DNA from: Leptodactylus fallax
Lineage: Eukaryota > Chordata > Amphibia > Anura > Leptodactylidae
DNA: 64,000 nucleotides
Direction: 5' to 3'
Assembly: GCA_947044405.1 (NCBI GenBank)
Contig: CAMRHE010000054.1
Location: 1,612,001-1,676,000, forward strand
Position 1 is the first letter of the stretch. Each line of letters opens with the position of its first letter. The notes below the pieces were generated by a model, which was given only the letters and a program-made list of their open reading frames with translations, was not told where the DNA came from and did not search any database. A program made the translations under genes and the position numbers. Of this stretch, positions 47,294 through 59,250 are shown piece after piece.

Positions 47294-50107
47294 TATTATC
47301 AAACTTCAACAGAATCATGTCTACGAAATCTTCATGAAAACTTTAAGACTTGTAAGGGAGGTATGCAATGAATGTACAGAAGATACAAATACAGTTGGCG
47401 CCTTATGAAAACTTATAAAGTTTGTTAGGAAGCTATAACGTTAATGTATCTGCACACTCTACTTAAAGCGTTTGCCCTCTTGCCCTTGCTTTTCTATTTG
47501 TAAAATGTTCATGTCTTTAGATATCAAAATAAACACTATAAAGAAATGACTAGATGTGCAAAGTAAATGTACACATATTAGTTTATTTCCATAGAATTTT
47601 ATAGCATTTAAGCTATTAATACATAAACCACATCTTAACCAGGCATTTATGCCCAATACTCGAGTATAGTCTGATAAGAAATGTATAAGAGGAATAATGT
47701 CATTAAGCAATAACTGTCTAAAAATTGCACTTAAGACTGGCATTTGTCATAAATAACACACTAAAGCTAATGACATAAGCACTCTAGCAGAAAAATGTTT
47801 TAATGCATTCTAAGTACAGTCTAAACAAATTTTCATTGAGCTAGAGGATTATATTAAAAGAAACCAGATACATTAAACACATTTGCACAAGTTAATTTTA
47901 AAGGAAGTATCAGTTACATTGTGGAATGGACATCCATGCTAAACAAAATGCATTATCATGTCAGTAGAGCCAAAATACATTGTTTCCTGTTTCTGTCAAG
48001 TTTAATTTCTTCACTGCAGCCAAGGTGCCCAAGATAAGTATATATCGTATTATGTTTTGTAAAACTGGATTGGATGTGCTAAATGTCAGATGTTATATTG
48101 ATATTTTATATAGACATTACTCTTATTTGTAACTTTCTCCCATAGTTTAATATCTCTGTACACACATAAAAAGTAATGTGTTCCCTTCACAGCACCTGCA
48201 CAAGGCAGCCATATAGTATACAGTACAGTATATCATAAAAGTTACTTAATGTCAATTTCTTGCCAGATTTATTTATTACTTTGATTTACCAGCCCCCTAA
48301 TATTTCTAACTGTGGGAACATGGTACCAGTATTAAGAATGGTACATACAGAATGAACTAAACAGAAATTATGTCTCATAACTTTTTTATACTTCCGTGTA
48401 TGGTATGCACGAGGCATCTTTTTTTGCATAGCCAGGTGTACTTATTATTTTATTCCAATTTGGGAAATGTCTATTGCTTTGATCACTTTATATACAAATT
48501 TTTATGTGAGGCAAAAACAGCTAGGTCGTTCACCATATTGGAAAAATATTTTTATAAGTTTTAGACCGGGCATTTTAGGACACTGGGATACTTAAAGGGG
48601 TTATCCGGGATAAAATGATATTTCTAATCTAAGCTAAACACCTATCAACAGCCCCCCCCCCCCTTCCCTGGCTAACTTCTAAACTACTTAGTGTACCAAA
48701 AACCACAGGCACATTTTCCGATTTTCCGGTGATGTTTCCTTTCCCCTTCCAGAAACAGAACGTCACCTATACTAATGGGGCCACTATGTGACATTATACT
48801 GTGTGGAGGGACCACTGTGGGACATTATACTGTGTGGCAGGGCCACTCAAATTCACAAATCAATTGAAACATACTTTCAAATTTGAGGTACCAATATACA
48901 TAAACACAAAATGATAATATGAAGTGTCAAGTCAAGACCTCCATTAACTTAAATGTTCACTAAGTTTTCACACACCTTAATCTCTTAAAAGAGTATGTGA
49001 TTCTGGACCAAAATGTATGCACTTTAATTAAAAATGTTCCTGCTTTCTGCCTGAAAAACCTCTCTAAAGTTTCTGCCATTAGGTGTCTCCCTTTTAACTA
49101 ATTTGCAATTCATTCCCTGCTACTAGTAAAGTGTTATCCATAGCTGCAAGACAGGTTCACAGGGAGGGGAAGGGGAAGGTCTGTTTTCTCTTCACACAGT
49201 GAATGCAGATATCTGCAAACTGCTTTCTCTGGATTGAAAATACATACTGCTTTCTTTTGCACTGGACTGAACATCCTGCACATCTCACAGCTTGCAATGT
49301 AAAAAAAGTATGATTATGTACTTGCATCTACTTCCTGACTACTCATAGATTGCTCTTTTCCTGTGTTAGCAATATCTTTAGCTACTTCATGTCTGCATGT
49401 ATTTCCCTATATTTGCTGTTCAGTGTTCCTGGTTTTGCTATAATATGTTCACTTTGACTTTTCTCACCCTAGGTTCACACTAGCATTCAGGGTTCCGTCC
49501 TTTGGGTCCGATTGGGCTTTCTGCCTGGTTTCCGCTGAAAAAGATGGGGAGAAAAGTCCTGCTTGCCTATTTTAAGCAGAAAGGGAGACGGAGTCTCATA
49601 CTGAGACTCAAACGCTAGTGTGAACCTAGCGTCAGCAATTTTTTTCTGTTGTAAAGTTACTCCAGTCAGAATTACACGTAAATAAACCAAACTAGTTATA
49701 ATGGATAGGAGAGGGGGTAGACTGCTCCTTTTTGTACAATCCTCAGAGACAAATGTAAAATATGCTGCAGCCATAATGTGATTATTAGCAGTAGAAAAAC
49801 TAATGTATGAAGGCTTATGCAGTCATAGAACAGATAGCCTAGGAAGATCCTGCAAGAACGTGTAAAAATTTATGCTAGAATTGAAGGTATTCCTACACAG
49901 ACTCCTAAAAAATGCTAAAAAAAAACTAATAAAAACATTACATGTATCCCTAAATGGTGCCAAATGAAAGAAAAGCTTTTCACAAAAAGAATAAGCCATC
50001 ACACAGCTATGTCAACAGAAAAATAAAAAAGTTATTAATTTTAGAAGGCAGAGATGGAAAATATTAAGAAAGTCATCGAGAATTACCTTCCAAACTGCCC
50101 GACATTC
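47294..50107. other. Non-coding region
   Basis: No gene. It contains a MITE (49468-49631), one end of a TTAAAGGGGTTATCCGGG element at 48594-48612, and two inverted-orientation units of the 31-bp minisatellite type near 48775-48845. A 13-C run lies at 48653-48663. Confidence 0.4.
49468..49631. mobile_element. hAT-type MITE
   Basis: The ends are CTAGGTTCACACTAGC and the inverse GCTAGTGTGAACCTAG. The 160-bp body has GGGTTCCGTCC and GGGTCCGATTGGG phrases, like 5761-6013. hAT assignment is from the style of the termini and is an inference. Confidence 0.65.
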
Positions 50108-52320
50108 TTAAAGGGGTATTCCCATGAACATAATTATATCTATATTTGTAGATAATTATAAGTTAAACATTTTTGAAAATATAAGTAGTTAAAATTTCTG
50201 AGTTTTAAAGATTTTCATTAACCATCTTAGTGGTGACAGTCTGTTGTCTTGATCGGTTGCCAATGGATATGACCACGAATGCAGAAACTTTCTATGTTCT
50301 GGGACTTGCCTGGAACCCAGCTATGATTTTCTTATTGTAGCTGAGTTATCAGGCAGGCAAACTACATGTATCAGAAGATATCCCGGCCACAATAAGGAAA
50401 TCATGGCTAATTTTCTGACCTTACTGTAGAAAGGTCCTGCATTGATGGTTGTATCCATCATATCCAAGACCTTACAGGTCGTATACAACAATAGATTATC
50501 CGAAAAAAAATTATATAATCCAAAATGATAATCACAATAATACAGAAATTAATATATAACTTTTAATTAATTAAAGTTAAAAATCACAACAACATATAAC
50601 CACCCTAAAAGCAGCACAATTAAATAGTCCTCAAAATATCAAAAAAAATATATATATAATTTGGAGACAAAAAAAAAAAAAGCAAACAAAACAGGCACGG
50701 CAGCCTGAAATAGGAAAAACCAACCAGACACTTACCGTGATTCAGATGGTGCCTGTGTTGCTGAAGCAAATACCAGAAGGGGAGAGGGGTGACATAGTCC
50801 ACGGTTCAAAAGTAACACCAGTAACAACGGGCTAAATAAGGAAACACCTGTATCTAAACTATCCCTATAACACCCTATATAAAACACTAAATGGACCCTA
50901 AAGTCCTAACTCGGGGCCACCGCCCTAAATAGCAAGTGCCCCCGACTGGAACCTGGCCCTAGAATAAACTATCCCTATCAAATCCCTTCAAAACAAATAG
51001 ATATAAAGAGAACAAAAAACACAAGAAAAAAAAAAAGGTACGCCTAACACACATATATATAGTAACCAAACATGCAATCCCGACATGCATGTTTCGCTAA
51101 ACTCATCAGGGGATAGAGTTGGTTAAAAAATCTCAAATATACTAAATGCAGGAATGGAGCCACAGTAAAGATACCACCCTGTGCCAAGTATGGAAGAAAC
51201 AAGCACTAAGGTCAAGTGTTAACCATCAAAAAACATAGCACAAATATAAGTAGTACATAAAACTCCTAATGGTATTGCAGATACCAGATAACTAATCACA
51301 GATACAAAACAACACCATGATATATCAATGAGTGGCCATAAGTGTTGGAAGATAGCACGGTTCAAACGCTAAGTATTCCTACAACAGGTATATGGAGTGC
51401 CAAACATACATGAGTACTACTTATATTTGTGCTATGTTTTTTGATGGTTAACACTTGACCTTAGTGCTTGTTTCTTCCATACTTGGCACAGGGTGGTATC
51501 TTTACTGTGCTCCATTCCTGCATTTAGTATATTTGAGATTTTTTAACCAACTCTATCCCCTGATGAGTTTAGCGAAACATGCATGTCGGGATTGCATGTT
51601 TGGTTACTATATATATGTGTGTTAGGCGTACCTTTTTTTTTTTTCTTGTGTTTTTTGTTCTCTTTATATCTATTTGTTTTGAAGGGATTTGATAGGGATA
51701 GTTTATTCTAGGGCCAGGTTCCAGTCGGGGGCACTTGCTATTTAGGGCGGTGGCCCCGAGTTAGGACTTTAGGGTCCATTTAGTGTTTTATATAGGGTGT
51801 TATAGGAATAGTTTAGATACAGGTGTTTCCTTATTTAGCCCGTTGTTACTGGTGTTACTTTTGAACCGTGGACTATGTCACCCCTCTCCCCTTCTGGTAT
51901 TTGCTTCAGCAACACAGGCACCATCTGAATCACGGTAAGTGTCTGGTTGGTTTTTCCTATTTCAGGCTGCCGTGCCTGTTTTGTTTTTGCTTTTTTTTTT
52001 TTGTCTCCAAATTATATATATATTTTTTTTGATATTTTGAGGACTATTTAATTGTGCTGCTTTTAGGGTGGTTATATGTTGTTGTGATTTTTAACTTTAA
52101 TTAATTAAAAGTTATATATTAATTTCTGTATTATTGTGATTATCATTTTGGATTGTATCCATCATCAACCGATCAAGACAACAAGACTGTGACCACAAGA
52201 TATTTAGAGAAAATCTTTAAAACTCTGCAAAATGTTAAATTACTTATATTTGCAAAAATGTTTAACTTTTAATTATCTACAAATTTAAAAATGGTTATGT
52301 TTATGGGAATACCTCTTTAA
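50108..52320. mobile_element. TTAA MITE carrying a large palindrome
   Basis: The ends are TTAAAGGGGTATTCCCATG and the inverse, CATAAACATAACC-type sequence ending CTCTTTAA. Outer arms share AATTATCTACAAAT-type blocks. Without the inner palindrome (50517-52154) the element would be about 575 bp, with inverted blocks such as GTCTTGATCGGTTG and CAACCGATCAAGAC. The inner unit therefore appears to be a later insertion. Confidence 0.7.
50517..52154. mobile_element. Near-perfect inverted repeat, 740-bp arms
   Basis: The left arm (50517-51256) and right arm (51414-52154) are almost exact reverse complements; I saw only a handful of differences (for example near 50867 and 51804). The 157-bp centre is unique. 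Ends read AATCCAAAATGATAATC. Each arm holds a GCATGTTTCGCTAAAC and CATCAGGGGATAGAG block. No coding frame. Transcripts would form a long hairpin. Confidence 0.85.
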
Positions 52321-52533
52321 GGCTAAGGCCCTATGTTGCGGAAACTTAGCTTTTTTGTTGCAGATTTTGTGGCCATTTTTTGAGCCAAAGTCAGGAGTGG
52401 AATAAGCAAAAGGTAGCTGTATATGTACTTCCTATATATTTCCCATTTCTTTTGTAGCCATTCTTGGCTTTGGCTAAAACAGCAACAAAATCTGCAACAA
52501 AAAAAGCTGTGTTTCCACAAATGACCCTATAGA
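52318..52533. mobile_element. Small palindromic MITE
   Basis: It starts AAGGCTAAGGCCC, directly abutting the TTAA element. TTGCAGATTTTG and GAGCCAAAGTCAGGAGTG on the left pair with GGCTTTGGCTAAAAC and CAAAATCTGCAAC on the right. The right end has decayed (TTTCCACAAATGACCC). The same start occurs near 44449. Confidence 0.65.
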
Positions 52534-53204
52534 AGATCCTTACTTATGTGCTTAACCAATGTGCCCGTCCCTGGATTATATCGCTATTACAACATCCTTT
52601 AAACCATTTCCAAAGCTCAGCCTGTTCACCACCATAAAAAAAAATATTTCCATGATAACAGTGGTGAACCTAGCCTCTTTGCTGCCTGAGGCGGACTATA
52701 GAAAGACGCCCCCCCCCCCCCCAAAAAAAAAAAAAAAATTGAGTTTCCATGCTACTAGCTTCACACGCTGTTATCGTCGCACAATATACACAATACACAA
52801 AGTTATAAAACAGTTTTTAAGAATTCTTCTTACTGCATTACTTCAGTATCAGATCAACAACACGGCATTAACAATGAAAGTAACTTCACACATCTGCTTG
52901 GTGGATGGACGGGCCCACATGGCCCCCATACTCTATAATAGGAGCGCCGCAGATAGCTGAGTACTGTACTTCGGCTATCTTTGGCACTCCCATTGAAGTG
53001 AATGAGAGCCACGCGGGTTCGTCCATCCACCAAGTGACACACCTATATATGGCTGCGGTCAGGCTGAATTCCAACCCAGTGGGGGGAAAAAACCCAATTC
53101 TCAGGCTCAGTGGGGGACTCAGCAGACAGACCCCATCAGTAAGGTATTTATCCTCTATCATTTAGGTGAATACAGGGCAGTAACATTTTGTGACTTACAG
53201 GTGA
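52534..53204. other. Non-coding, includes long C and A runs
   Basis: No gene. A C run followed by an A run lies at 52707-52738. A hairpin-forming stretch lies near 52900-53040 (TGGATGGACGGGCCCACATG and GTTCGTCCATCCACC), probably another foldback repeat. Confidence 0.4.
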
Positions 53205-53395
53205 CGTCTCTGACTAATCCTTCACATTTCCCTTCTCTTCCCTTTGGACCACCATGACCACTTCTTCCAGCTGTGACTTGTCTCTGTAAAGTTTGCAACA
53301 CACATATCTTTGGCTCCTCACTTTTCCAGGCACCTGACCCACATTGTCCTCACCTGCACACCCAATCTGCTGCCACCCCAATTATAAAATATATG
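53205..53395 (-). repeat. Exon-like interspersed repeat, copy B
   Basis: This is the inverse match of 3826-4030, including GACGTCACCTGTAAGT read on the - strand. Here the frame reading DKSQLEEVVMVVQREEKGN lacks the upstream stop seen in copy A but ends in one shortly after. Confidence 0.5.
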
Positions 53396-53784
53396 ATATA
53401 ACACCCCATAATGAATAATACCCCCAAGTGCATCTTTATATTAATAATGTCCGTGTCTACCCCCATAAATAGTGCCCCTTATTAATAATGCCCCAGGTGT
53501 TAACTAATTAAAAGGTTTTCCAGGTCATTAATAAACTAATCAGTGGGGCTCAAAAACCCAGGACCCCCACTGATCAGATATTTGAATGAACCCTTGTACT
53601 TGTGTAAGTGACATGACCGCTTCTCTGTTTACATAGTGTCATTCATCTCATAGCGGCCATGTAATGTAACTACAGCCTCGTCCCATGCACATCTATGTGA
53701 CAAGGCTGGAATTACATCACACGGTCACTATAAACAGACAGCATGTGATATAAACAGGCGCCATAGCCCCTGTTTATACCGCCC
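53396..53784. other. Non-coding spacer
   Basis: No gene. The start (53396-53510) has AATAATGCCCC-type phrases like those near 3700-3800. Confidence 0.35.
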
Positions 53785-55045
53785 CATTTACACACACTAT
53801 AATGTTCCACAGCAGCCCCTGCACACAGTATTACGGCCCGCAGCAGCCCCTGCACACGGTATTATGCCTCGCAGTAGCCCCTGCACATGGTATTATGCTC
53901 CATATTGGCCCCTGCACACGGTATTATGCTCCATATTGGCCCCTGCACACGGTATTATGCCCCATAGTGGCCCCTGCACCGGAATTATGCTCCATATTGG
54001 CCCTTGCTCACGGTATTCTGCTCCATAGTGGCCCCTGCACACAATATTATGCTCCCTAGTGGCCCCTGCATACGGTATTATGCCCCATAGTTGCCCCTGC
54101 ACTTGTATTATGCTCCATATTGGCCCCTGCACACGGTATTATGCTCCCTAGTGACCCCTGCACATGGTATTATGCTCCATAGTGGCCCCTGCACTTGTAT
54201 TATGCTCTCTAGTGGCCCCTGCACTTGTATTATGCTCCATAGTGGCCCCTGCACATGGTATTATGCTCCATAGTGGCCCCTGAACACGGTATTATGCTCC
54301 ATATTGGCCCCTGCACACATATTCTGCTTCATAGTGGCCCCTGCACACAGTATTATGCTACCTAGTGGCCCCTGCACTTGTATTATGCTCCATATTGGCC
54401 CCTGCACACAGTATTCTGCTCCATAGTGGCCCTACACACAGTATTATGCTCTCTAGTGGCCCCTGCACACGGTATTATGCTGCATAGTGGCCCCTGCACC
54501 TGTATTATGCTCCCTAGTGGCCCCTGCACTTGTATTATGCTCCCTAGTGGCCCCTGAACACAGTATTATGCTCCATAGTGGCTTCTGAACACAGTATTAT
54601 GCTCCATATTGGCCCCTGCACACAGTATTCTTCTCCATAGTGGCCCCTGCACACAGTATTAAGCTCCGTAGTAACCCCTGCACATGGTATTATTCCCCAT
54701 AGTGGCCCCTGCACTTGTATTATGCTCCATATTGGCCCCTGCACACAGTATTATGCTCCATAGTGGCCTCTACACACAGTATTATGCTCCCTAGTGGCCC
54801 CTGCACACAGTATTATGCCCCATAGTGGCCCCTGCACTTGTATTATGCTCCATATTGGCCCCTGCACACAGTATTATGCTCCCTAATGGCCCCTGCACAT
54901 GGTATTATGCTCCATAGTGGCCCCTGCACTTGTATTATGCTCCCTAGTAGCCCCTGCACTTGTATTATGCTCCATAGTGGCCCCTGCATTGGTATTAGGC
55001 TCCATAATGGCCCCTGCACATGGTATTATGCCCCATAGTTGCCCA
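53785..55045. repeat. 31-bp minisatellite array
   Basis: About forty head-to-tail copies of a unit of the form TATTATGCTCCATAGTGG plus CCCCTGCACACGG, roughly 31 bp long, run for 1.26 kb. Variants include CTTGTATTATG (a two-base shorter unit) and CATATTGGC. Cys- and Pro-rich open frames on both strands are by-products of the repeat. Related short stretches lie at 39290-39530 and 48775-48845. Confidence 0.9.
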
Positions 55046-55371
55046 CCCACGTATACCCCAGAGTATAATGATCAGAGACCCAGGGGAGCTGACAAACATA
55101 AAAAACAGTGTTACTTACCTATCCTGGACACCGGTGCACTCCAGGTAGCCTCCAGGACAGGCCCCGCTCAGCGTTGTTTTTTTTAAAGTGGCCTGTCCTG
55201 GGCTGGTTTACATTAAATAGTAAAAAATGCCGCTCCCTAGACAGTGACGGACAGTGCCGCCTGAGGCGGCCGCCTCACTTCACCTCATTAGCGGTGCACC
55301 CCTGCACGATAACTTGCCTGCAACTTACATCTGCCTTCTCAACCTCAATATCAAATATTTGACAGTTAGCA
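55046..55371. other. Non-coding repeat DNA
   Basis: No gene. It begins with CCAGAGTATAATGATCAGAGACCC, one end of the 39602-type MITE. GCCTGAGGCGGCCGCCTCACTTC near 55260 is a short palindrome. Confidence 0.4.
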
Positions 55372-55870
55372 AATGCAAGTAAGGAGAGCAGGATCTGGGG
55401 ATCTGAATTGTCAACAAACAGATAAATGTACTAATAATAAATGCACTGCTGCAGAAACCAACACAAAGTCCAGTAAACTTACAAAGTGGCGTGGATGTAG
55501 AGAAGACATACTAGCAGAGTCAAAAACCAGTAGAGTACATAGTAAGCAGAGATGGGAGAAAAAAAGCAATATCTGGGAAACCAGCCAAGGGTCACAAATC
55601 CAGCCAGGAACGTCACATAAGAATCAAGAGGCAAAAGGGAACTCCAAGGAGCAAGGCAATAGTCAGAGATCAAGCAGGTATACACAGACAGTCAGAGCCA
55701 AACTAGTGAGCAATGAAAATTAGTCGGCACCTATATCAAAAAGGAGTGGTCTTATAAAGGCCTCTTCAGTTTCTGATAGGTCAAGGCATGGAAGTATACA
55801 ACCGAAAAACTTCCCTAACTTGTCATGGCAGCCTTAAAGAAGCAGCAGCTGAAGAGACACTCCTGCCATG
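55372..55870 (-). repeat. Unclassified repeat, copy B
   Basis: Reverse-complement match to 9342-9830, where the same unit interrupts L1. Two copies in opposite orientation with similar internal ends show it is a genuine interspersed family with a TATA-like CTTATAAAGG box (near 55751-55760, opposite strand). No coding capacity seen. Confidence 0.6.
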
Positions 55871-56460
55871 TGACATGTAACACTTTATTACATTCAACTG
55901 ACTCCCATTATAATAGCTTTGTTTATTTTATATTAATTATATTAATTGTTATATTCTGGGGTCTCTTCAGACCCTAAAGTATAATAGCTAGAGGCCCGGG
56001 GAGGTGACAGAAATAAAAAAAGAATTATTGGGATGCAGCGAGGAGGCTCAAAAGAGGTAACGGATGATGAGTATAAATGTTTTTTGTCACCTTCCCTGGG
56101 CCTCCAGCTATTATACTGGGGTCTGAAGGGACCCTAGAGTATAATAATTTCCATTATGGTTCTATCCAAACAAGTTCATACCAAACTGTGGGACTGCTTC
56201 GTCTGAACACAGGATAAAACAAATCTAGAAAAATTTAGGGAATCAAGCAATTACACAGGGCAGATTACTGCTAGTATTTAATAGAGATAGGATAGGATCT
56301 TCTGCTGCAGTGCTTGCACAGACAGTTATCTCTTTCATTGCCAATAATCTAATTTTGTCTGACACTTCTGCAATATAGCAATTTCATCTCTATACGCATT
56401 CTTTAAACATACTTTTTTCCTGACAAGAAAATCCTGTTACTGAAAAATGTTTTGTTAAGG
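55871..56460. other. Non-coding, includes a MITE relative
   Basis: 55942-56147 has GGGGTCTCTTCAGACCC at one end and GGGGTCTGAAGGGACCC plus AGTATAATA at the other, a relative of 39602-39933. The remainder is unremarkable. Confidence 0.45.
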
Positions 56461-57481
56461 ACTTTTATAGGCAAGAGTTAACATTTTTTCATTAAATACA
56501 TACTGCTGTTTTGACAGTAAAGTGCTGCTGATTTTGCCTGCCCAAAACATCTTTGAACCTCCACCATATTTAACTGTTTGTACGATGCGCTTTTCATTCC
56601 GTTTTCAGTAAACAGTAGAATGATGTGCTTTACCAAGAAGATCTTGGTTTCATCTGTCCACAAGACGCTTTCCCAGAAGGATTTTGGCTTACTCACGTAC
56701 ATTTTGGCGAACTGCAGTCAAGCTGTTTTATGTCTCTGTGTCTGCAGTGGGGTTGTCCTGGGTCTCCTGCCATAGTGTTTCATTTCATTCAAATGTCGAT
56801 GGATAGTTTGCGCTGACACTAATGCACACTGAGCTTGCAGGACTGCTTGAATTTCTTTGCATTAAGGCTGCTTATCCATCATGTGGATTATCCTGCGTTG
56901 CAACCTTTCATCAATTTTTCTCTTCCATCCATGTCCAGGGAGATTAGCGACAGTGCCATGGGTTGTAAACTTCTTGATTATTTTGCGTTCTGTGGACAAA
57001 GGAACATCAAGTTCTCCAGAGATGGATTTGTAACCTTGAGATTGTTGATATTTTTCCACATTGTGGTTCTCAAGTTATCAGACAATTCTTTTCTCCTCTT
57101 TCTGTTTCCCATGCTTAGTGTGGCACATACAGACACACAATACAAAGATTGAGTCAACTTCTCTCCTTTTTATCTGGTTTCAGGCGCGGTTTTTATATTG
57201 GCCACACTTGTTACTTGGCACAGGTAAGTTTGAATGTACATCACAGGCTTGAAACAAAGTTATTTACCCACAATTTTGAAAAGGTGTCAACAATTTTGTG
57301 TGCTCCATTTTTGGAGTTTTGTGTGAAATTTGCCATTCTCTGTTTTTTTCTGTTGTTCCAATACACACAAAGGAAATAAACATGTGTATAACAAAACATG
57401 TGTAATTGCAATAATTTTCCAGGAGAAATACTTCATTTTCTGGAAAAAATTCAGGGCTGACAACACTTACGGCCATGACTC
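56461..57481 (-). pseudogene. Dead Tc1-like transposon (copy 4)
   Basis: The 5' end on the - strand is TA-flanked (57482-57483) and starts GAGTCATGGCCGTAAG. A long inverted-repeat-type region follows, and then transposase pieces: a helix-turn-helix with YKSISGELDVPLSTERKIIK, FTTHGTVANLPGHGWKRKID and ERLQRRIIHMMDKQP (56862-57059). [17 protein letters not shown] (56478-56702) holds the first catalytic Asp. The second Asp, the Glu and the other terminal repeat are missing beyond about 56461. Stops and frameshifts are frequent. It is a different subfamily from the 30437 element. Confidence 0.82.
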
Positions 57482-57714
57482 TATATACATGCACACAGTA
57501 ATGCATCCTCCATTAATGTTAAATAAGAATCTTCATTATTACAGCTTTTTTTTTGGTGTGTGACCCAATATATGGTCTAGCCTGTGCTTATCTTTAAAAA
57601 AAAAAAAACATTTATTAATTTCATGGTTTTATTTCCTGCAATGCTTAAAAAATCTGAACAAAATATTTTAAGTGTTTCTCTGTATGTCATTAACAGGGGA
57701 TGCACTGCTGTGTG

Positions 57715-57716
<2 letters not shown>

Positions 57717-57760
<44 letters not shown>
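57717..57760. repeat. (TA)n microsatellite
   Basis: Simple TA repeat of about 40 bp. Confidence 0.95.
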
Positions 57761-57762
<2 letters not shown>

Positions 57763-58229
57763 TGTGTAATATATAATATATATAGCAGCGCATCCTCTGC
57801 TGATGTAAATAAAGAATCTCTGTTATTTCAGTGGGTTTTTTTGTGTGTGTGTTAGCCAATATACAGTCTAGCCTCTCCTAATAAAAAAAGCCTGAAAAAA
57901 ATATTGTTATTTAACATAAGCCGACTGAAACAGTTCTAGTGATCTAGTCTAATACTCACTGACCAGGAGGTGTTCCTTTTTGTGCTTTCAAATTCTTCTT
58001 GAAATATTTTGTTAAAAAAAATACACAGTGTCATAATTGTTTCCAAATCACTAAGCAGTGTGCAGTAAAATGACTGAAAAAAGAAACAGGCCAGGGGACA
58101 GGCAAAACGTGGGAGAGGAAAGACTTGTGTAAGTACTTCTACTAACAATAAGAATGTGGATGGCAACAGCAACCCACCAGTAGCCACTGATATGAGTGGG
58201 TTCTGTGTGTTTCTCCACAACATGTAATT
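57761..58229. other. Non-coding spacer
   Basis: No gene. 57776-57890 partly repeats the phrase at 57490-57590 (AGCAGCGCATCCTCTGCTGATG-like and TAGCCTGTG/TAGCCTCTC), suggesting a local duplication. Confidence 0.4.
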
Positions 58230-59250
58230 ACCTTATTCTCTTTCTGTACTGTCAACTGTCTTCTCCTTTATCTTCACTGACATAGCTTTTATTCTGTAGT
58301 AGTCATGTGGCATCTGCTGAGAGAGATATTCCTCATATCTTAAGACTTCCTCTTCTTCCTCCTCTTTTTGATGAGATGGATGAGAACTGGATGAGGGCAT
58401 ACAGGAATCCCATTGCCATGATAAGTCTACATGGGGTAGATCTAATTTCTGGTTTTGGCAGTGGCCACAGTCTAGAAACACAGCAAGGCCTGGTGCTTTC
58501 TAGTACTGACATCACCTCTAAGGTGCAGGGCAGGCACAGTTTCAACACCAGGTGGGACCCATCAGCCTCCTCCACTTCCTACACTTCCTCCATTTCCCAC
58601 CCCCAACATCACCAGGGCAAGCCATTGCTTACATTCCCCCTCCCTCGTTTCATGGTTGTAAGATGAAGGTCCATCATATTATGACCTACTGCACTGCCAC
58701 ACATGCTGCCAGAGTTGCCTAGTGCCTACCACCACAGCCACCACTCAAGCAGACATATCCTGCAGTTTGGTCCATCATCACCTTCCACTATACCACACTG
58801 TTGGTGCCAGAGTGTTGGCATTTAATTAAAAAAAAAGAAAAAAAAAACTATTTTGATTTCACATCTGCTCCCATCACGGATTAATTTTTGGTATCTTTTT
58901 TTTTTTTTTTTTGAAAAGTCAGTTAACCATCACTTTTCAACTTTCAACCACAAATGTGTCTCCCAAATAGCAATAAGCCTGTAGCATTTACAAGCCATCA
59001 AAACATGCAAATTGTTTTAACAAAACTATTGGTTTTGCTATATAACTGTAAGTGTGTCTAAAAAAATATCAAAAAAGGGTAATTTTTGGAGTGTGTTAAA
59101 TGCGTAAAAGCAAGTGTCAGCGCAGTGTATGGTTAAATTTGTAGTTTGTACTCATTGCTTACCATTTGTTTTTCCATAGACATACACGTCGCTTTCACTT
59201 TGATTTAACTTCAGCTGTGTTTGACTTAGAGGGCTAGAAAATGGATAGAT
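58230..59250 (+). pseudogene. BED-type hAT element fragment, + copy
   Basis: Pieces match the - strand copy at 60620-63990. LLPPLFDEMDEN parallels LPPLFDELDDD, and YRNPIAMIS parallels the QESHGYD region at the DNA level. The GGCAGTGGCCACAGTC and CAGCAAGGCCTGGTG blocks parallel 62750-62800. The 3' non-coding part (58860-59250: CAGTTAACCATCACTTTTCAAC, then GTTTTTCCATAGACATAC) is the inverse of 60625-61000. Most of the coding region is deleted. The two copies converge, 3' ends facing each other. Confidence 0.65.

Noticed and set aside
53802..55038. Cys/Pro-rich frames in the 31-bp array
   Set aside because: By-products of the minisatellite.
58307..58666. 119-residue frame as a host gene
   Set aside because: It matches the degenerate hAT copy on the other strand and is part of a repeat.
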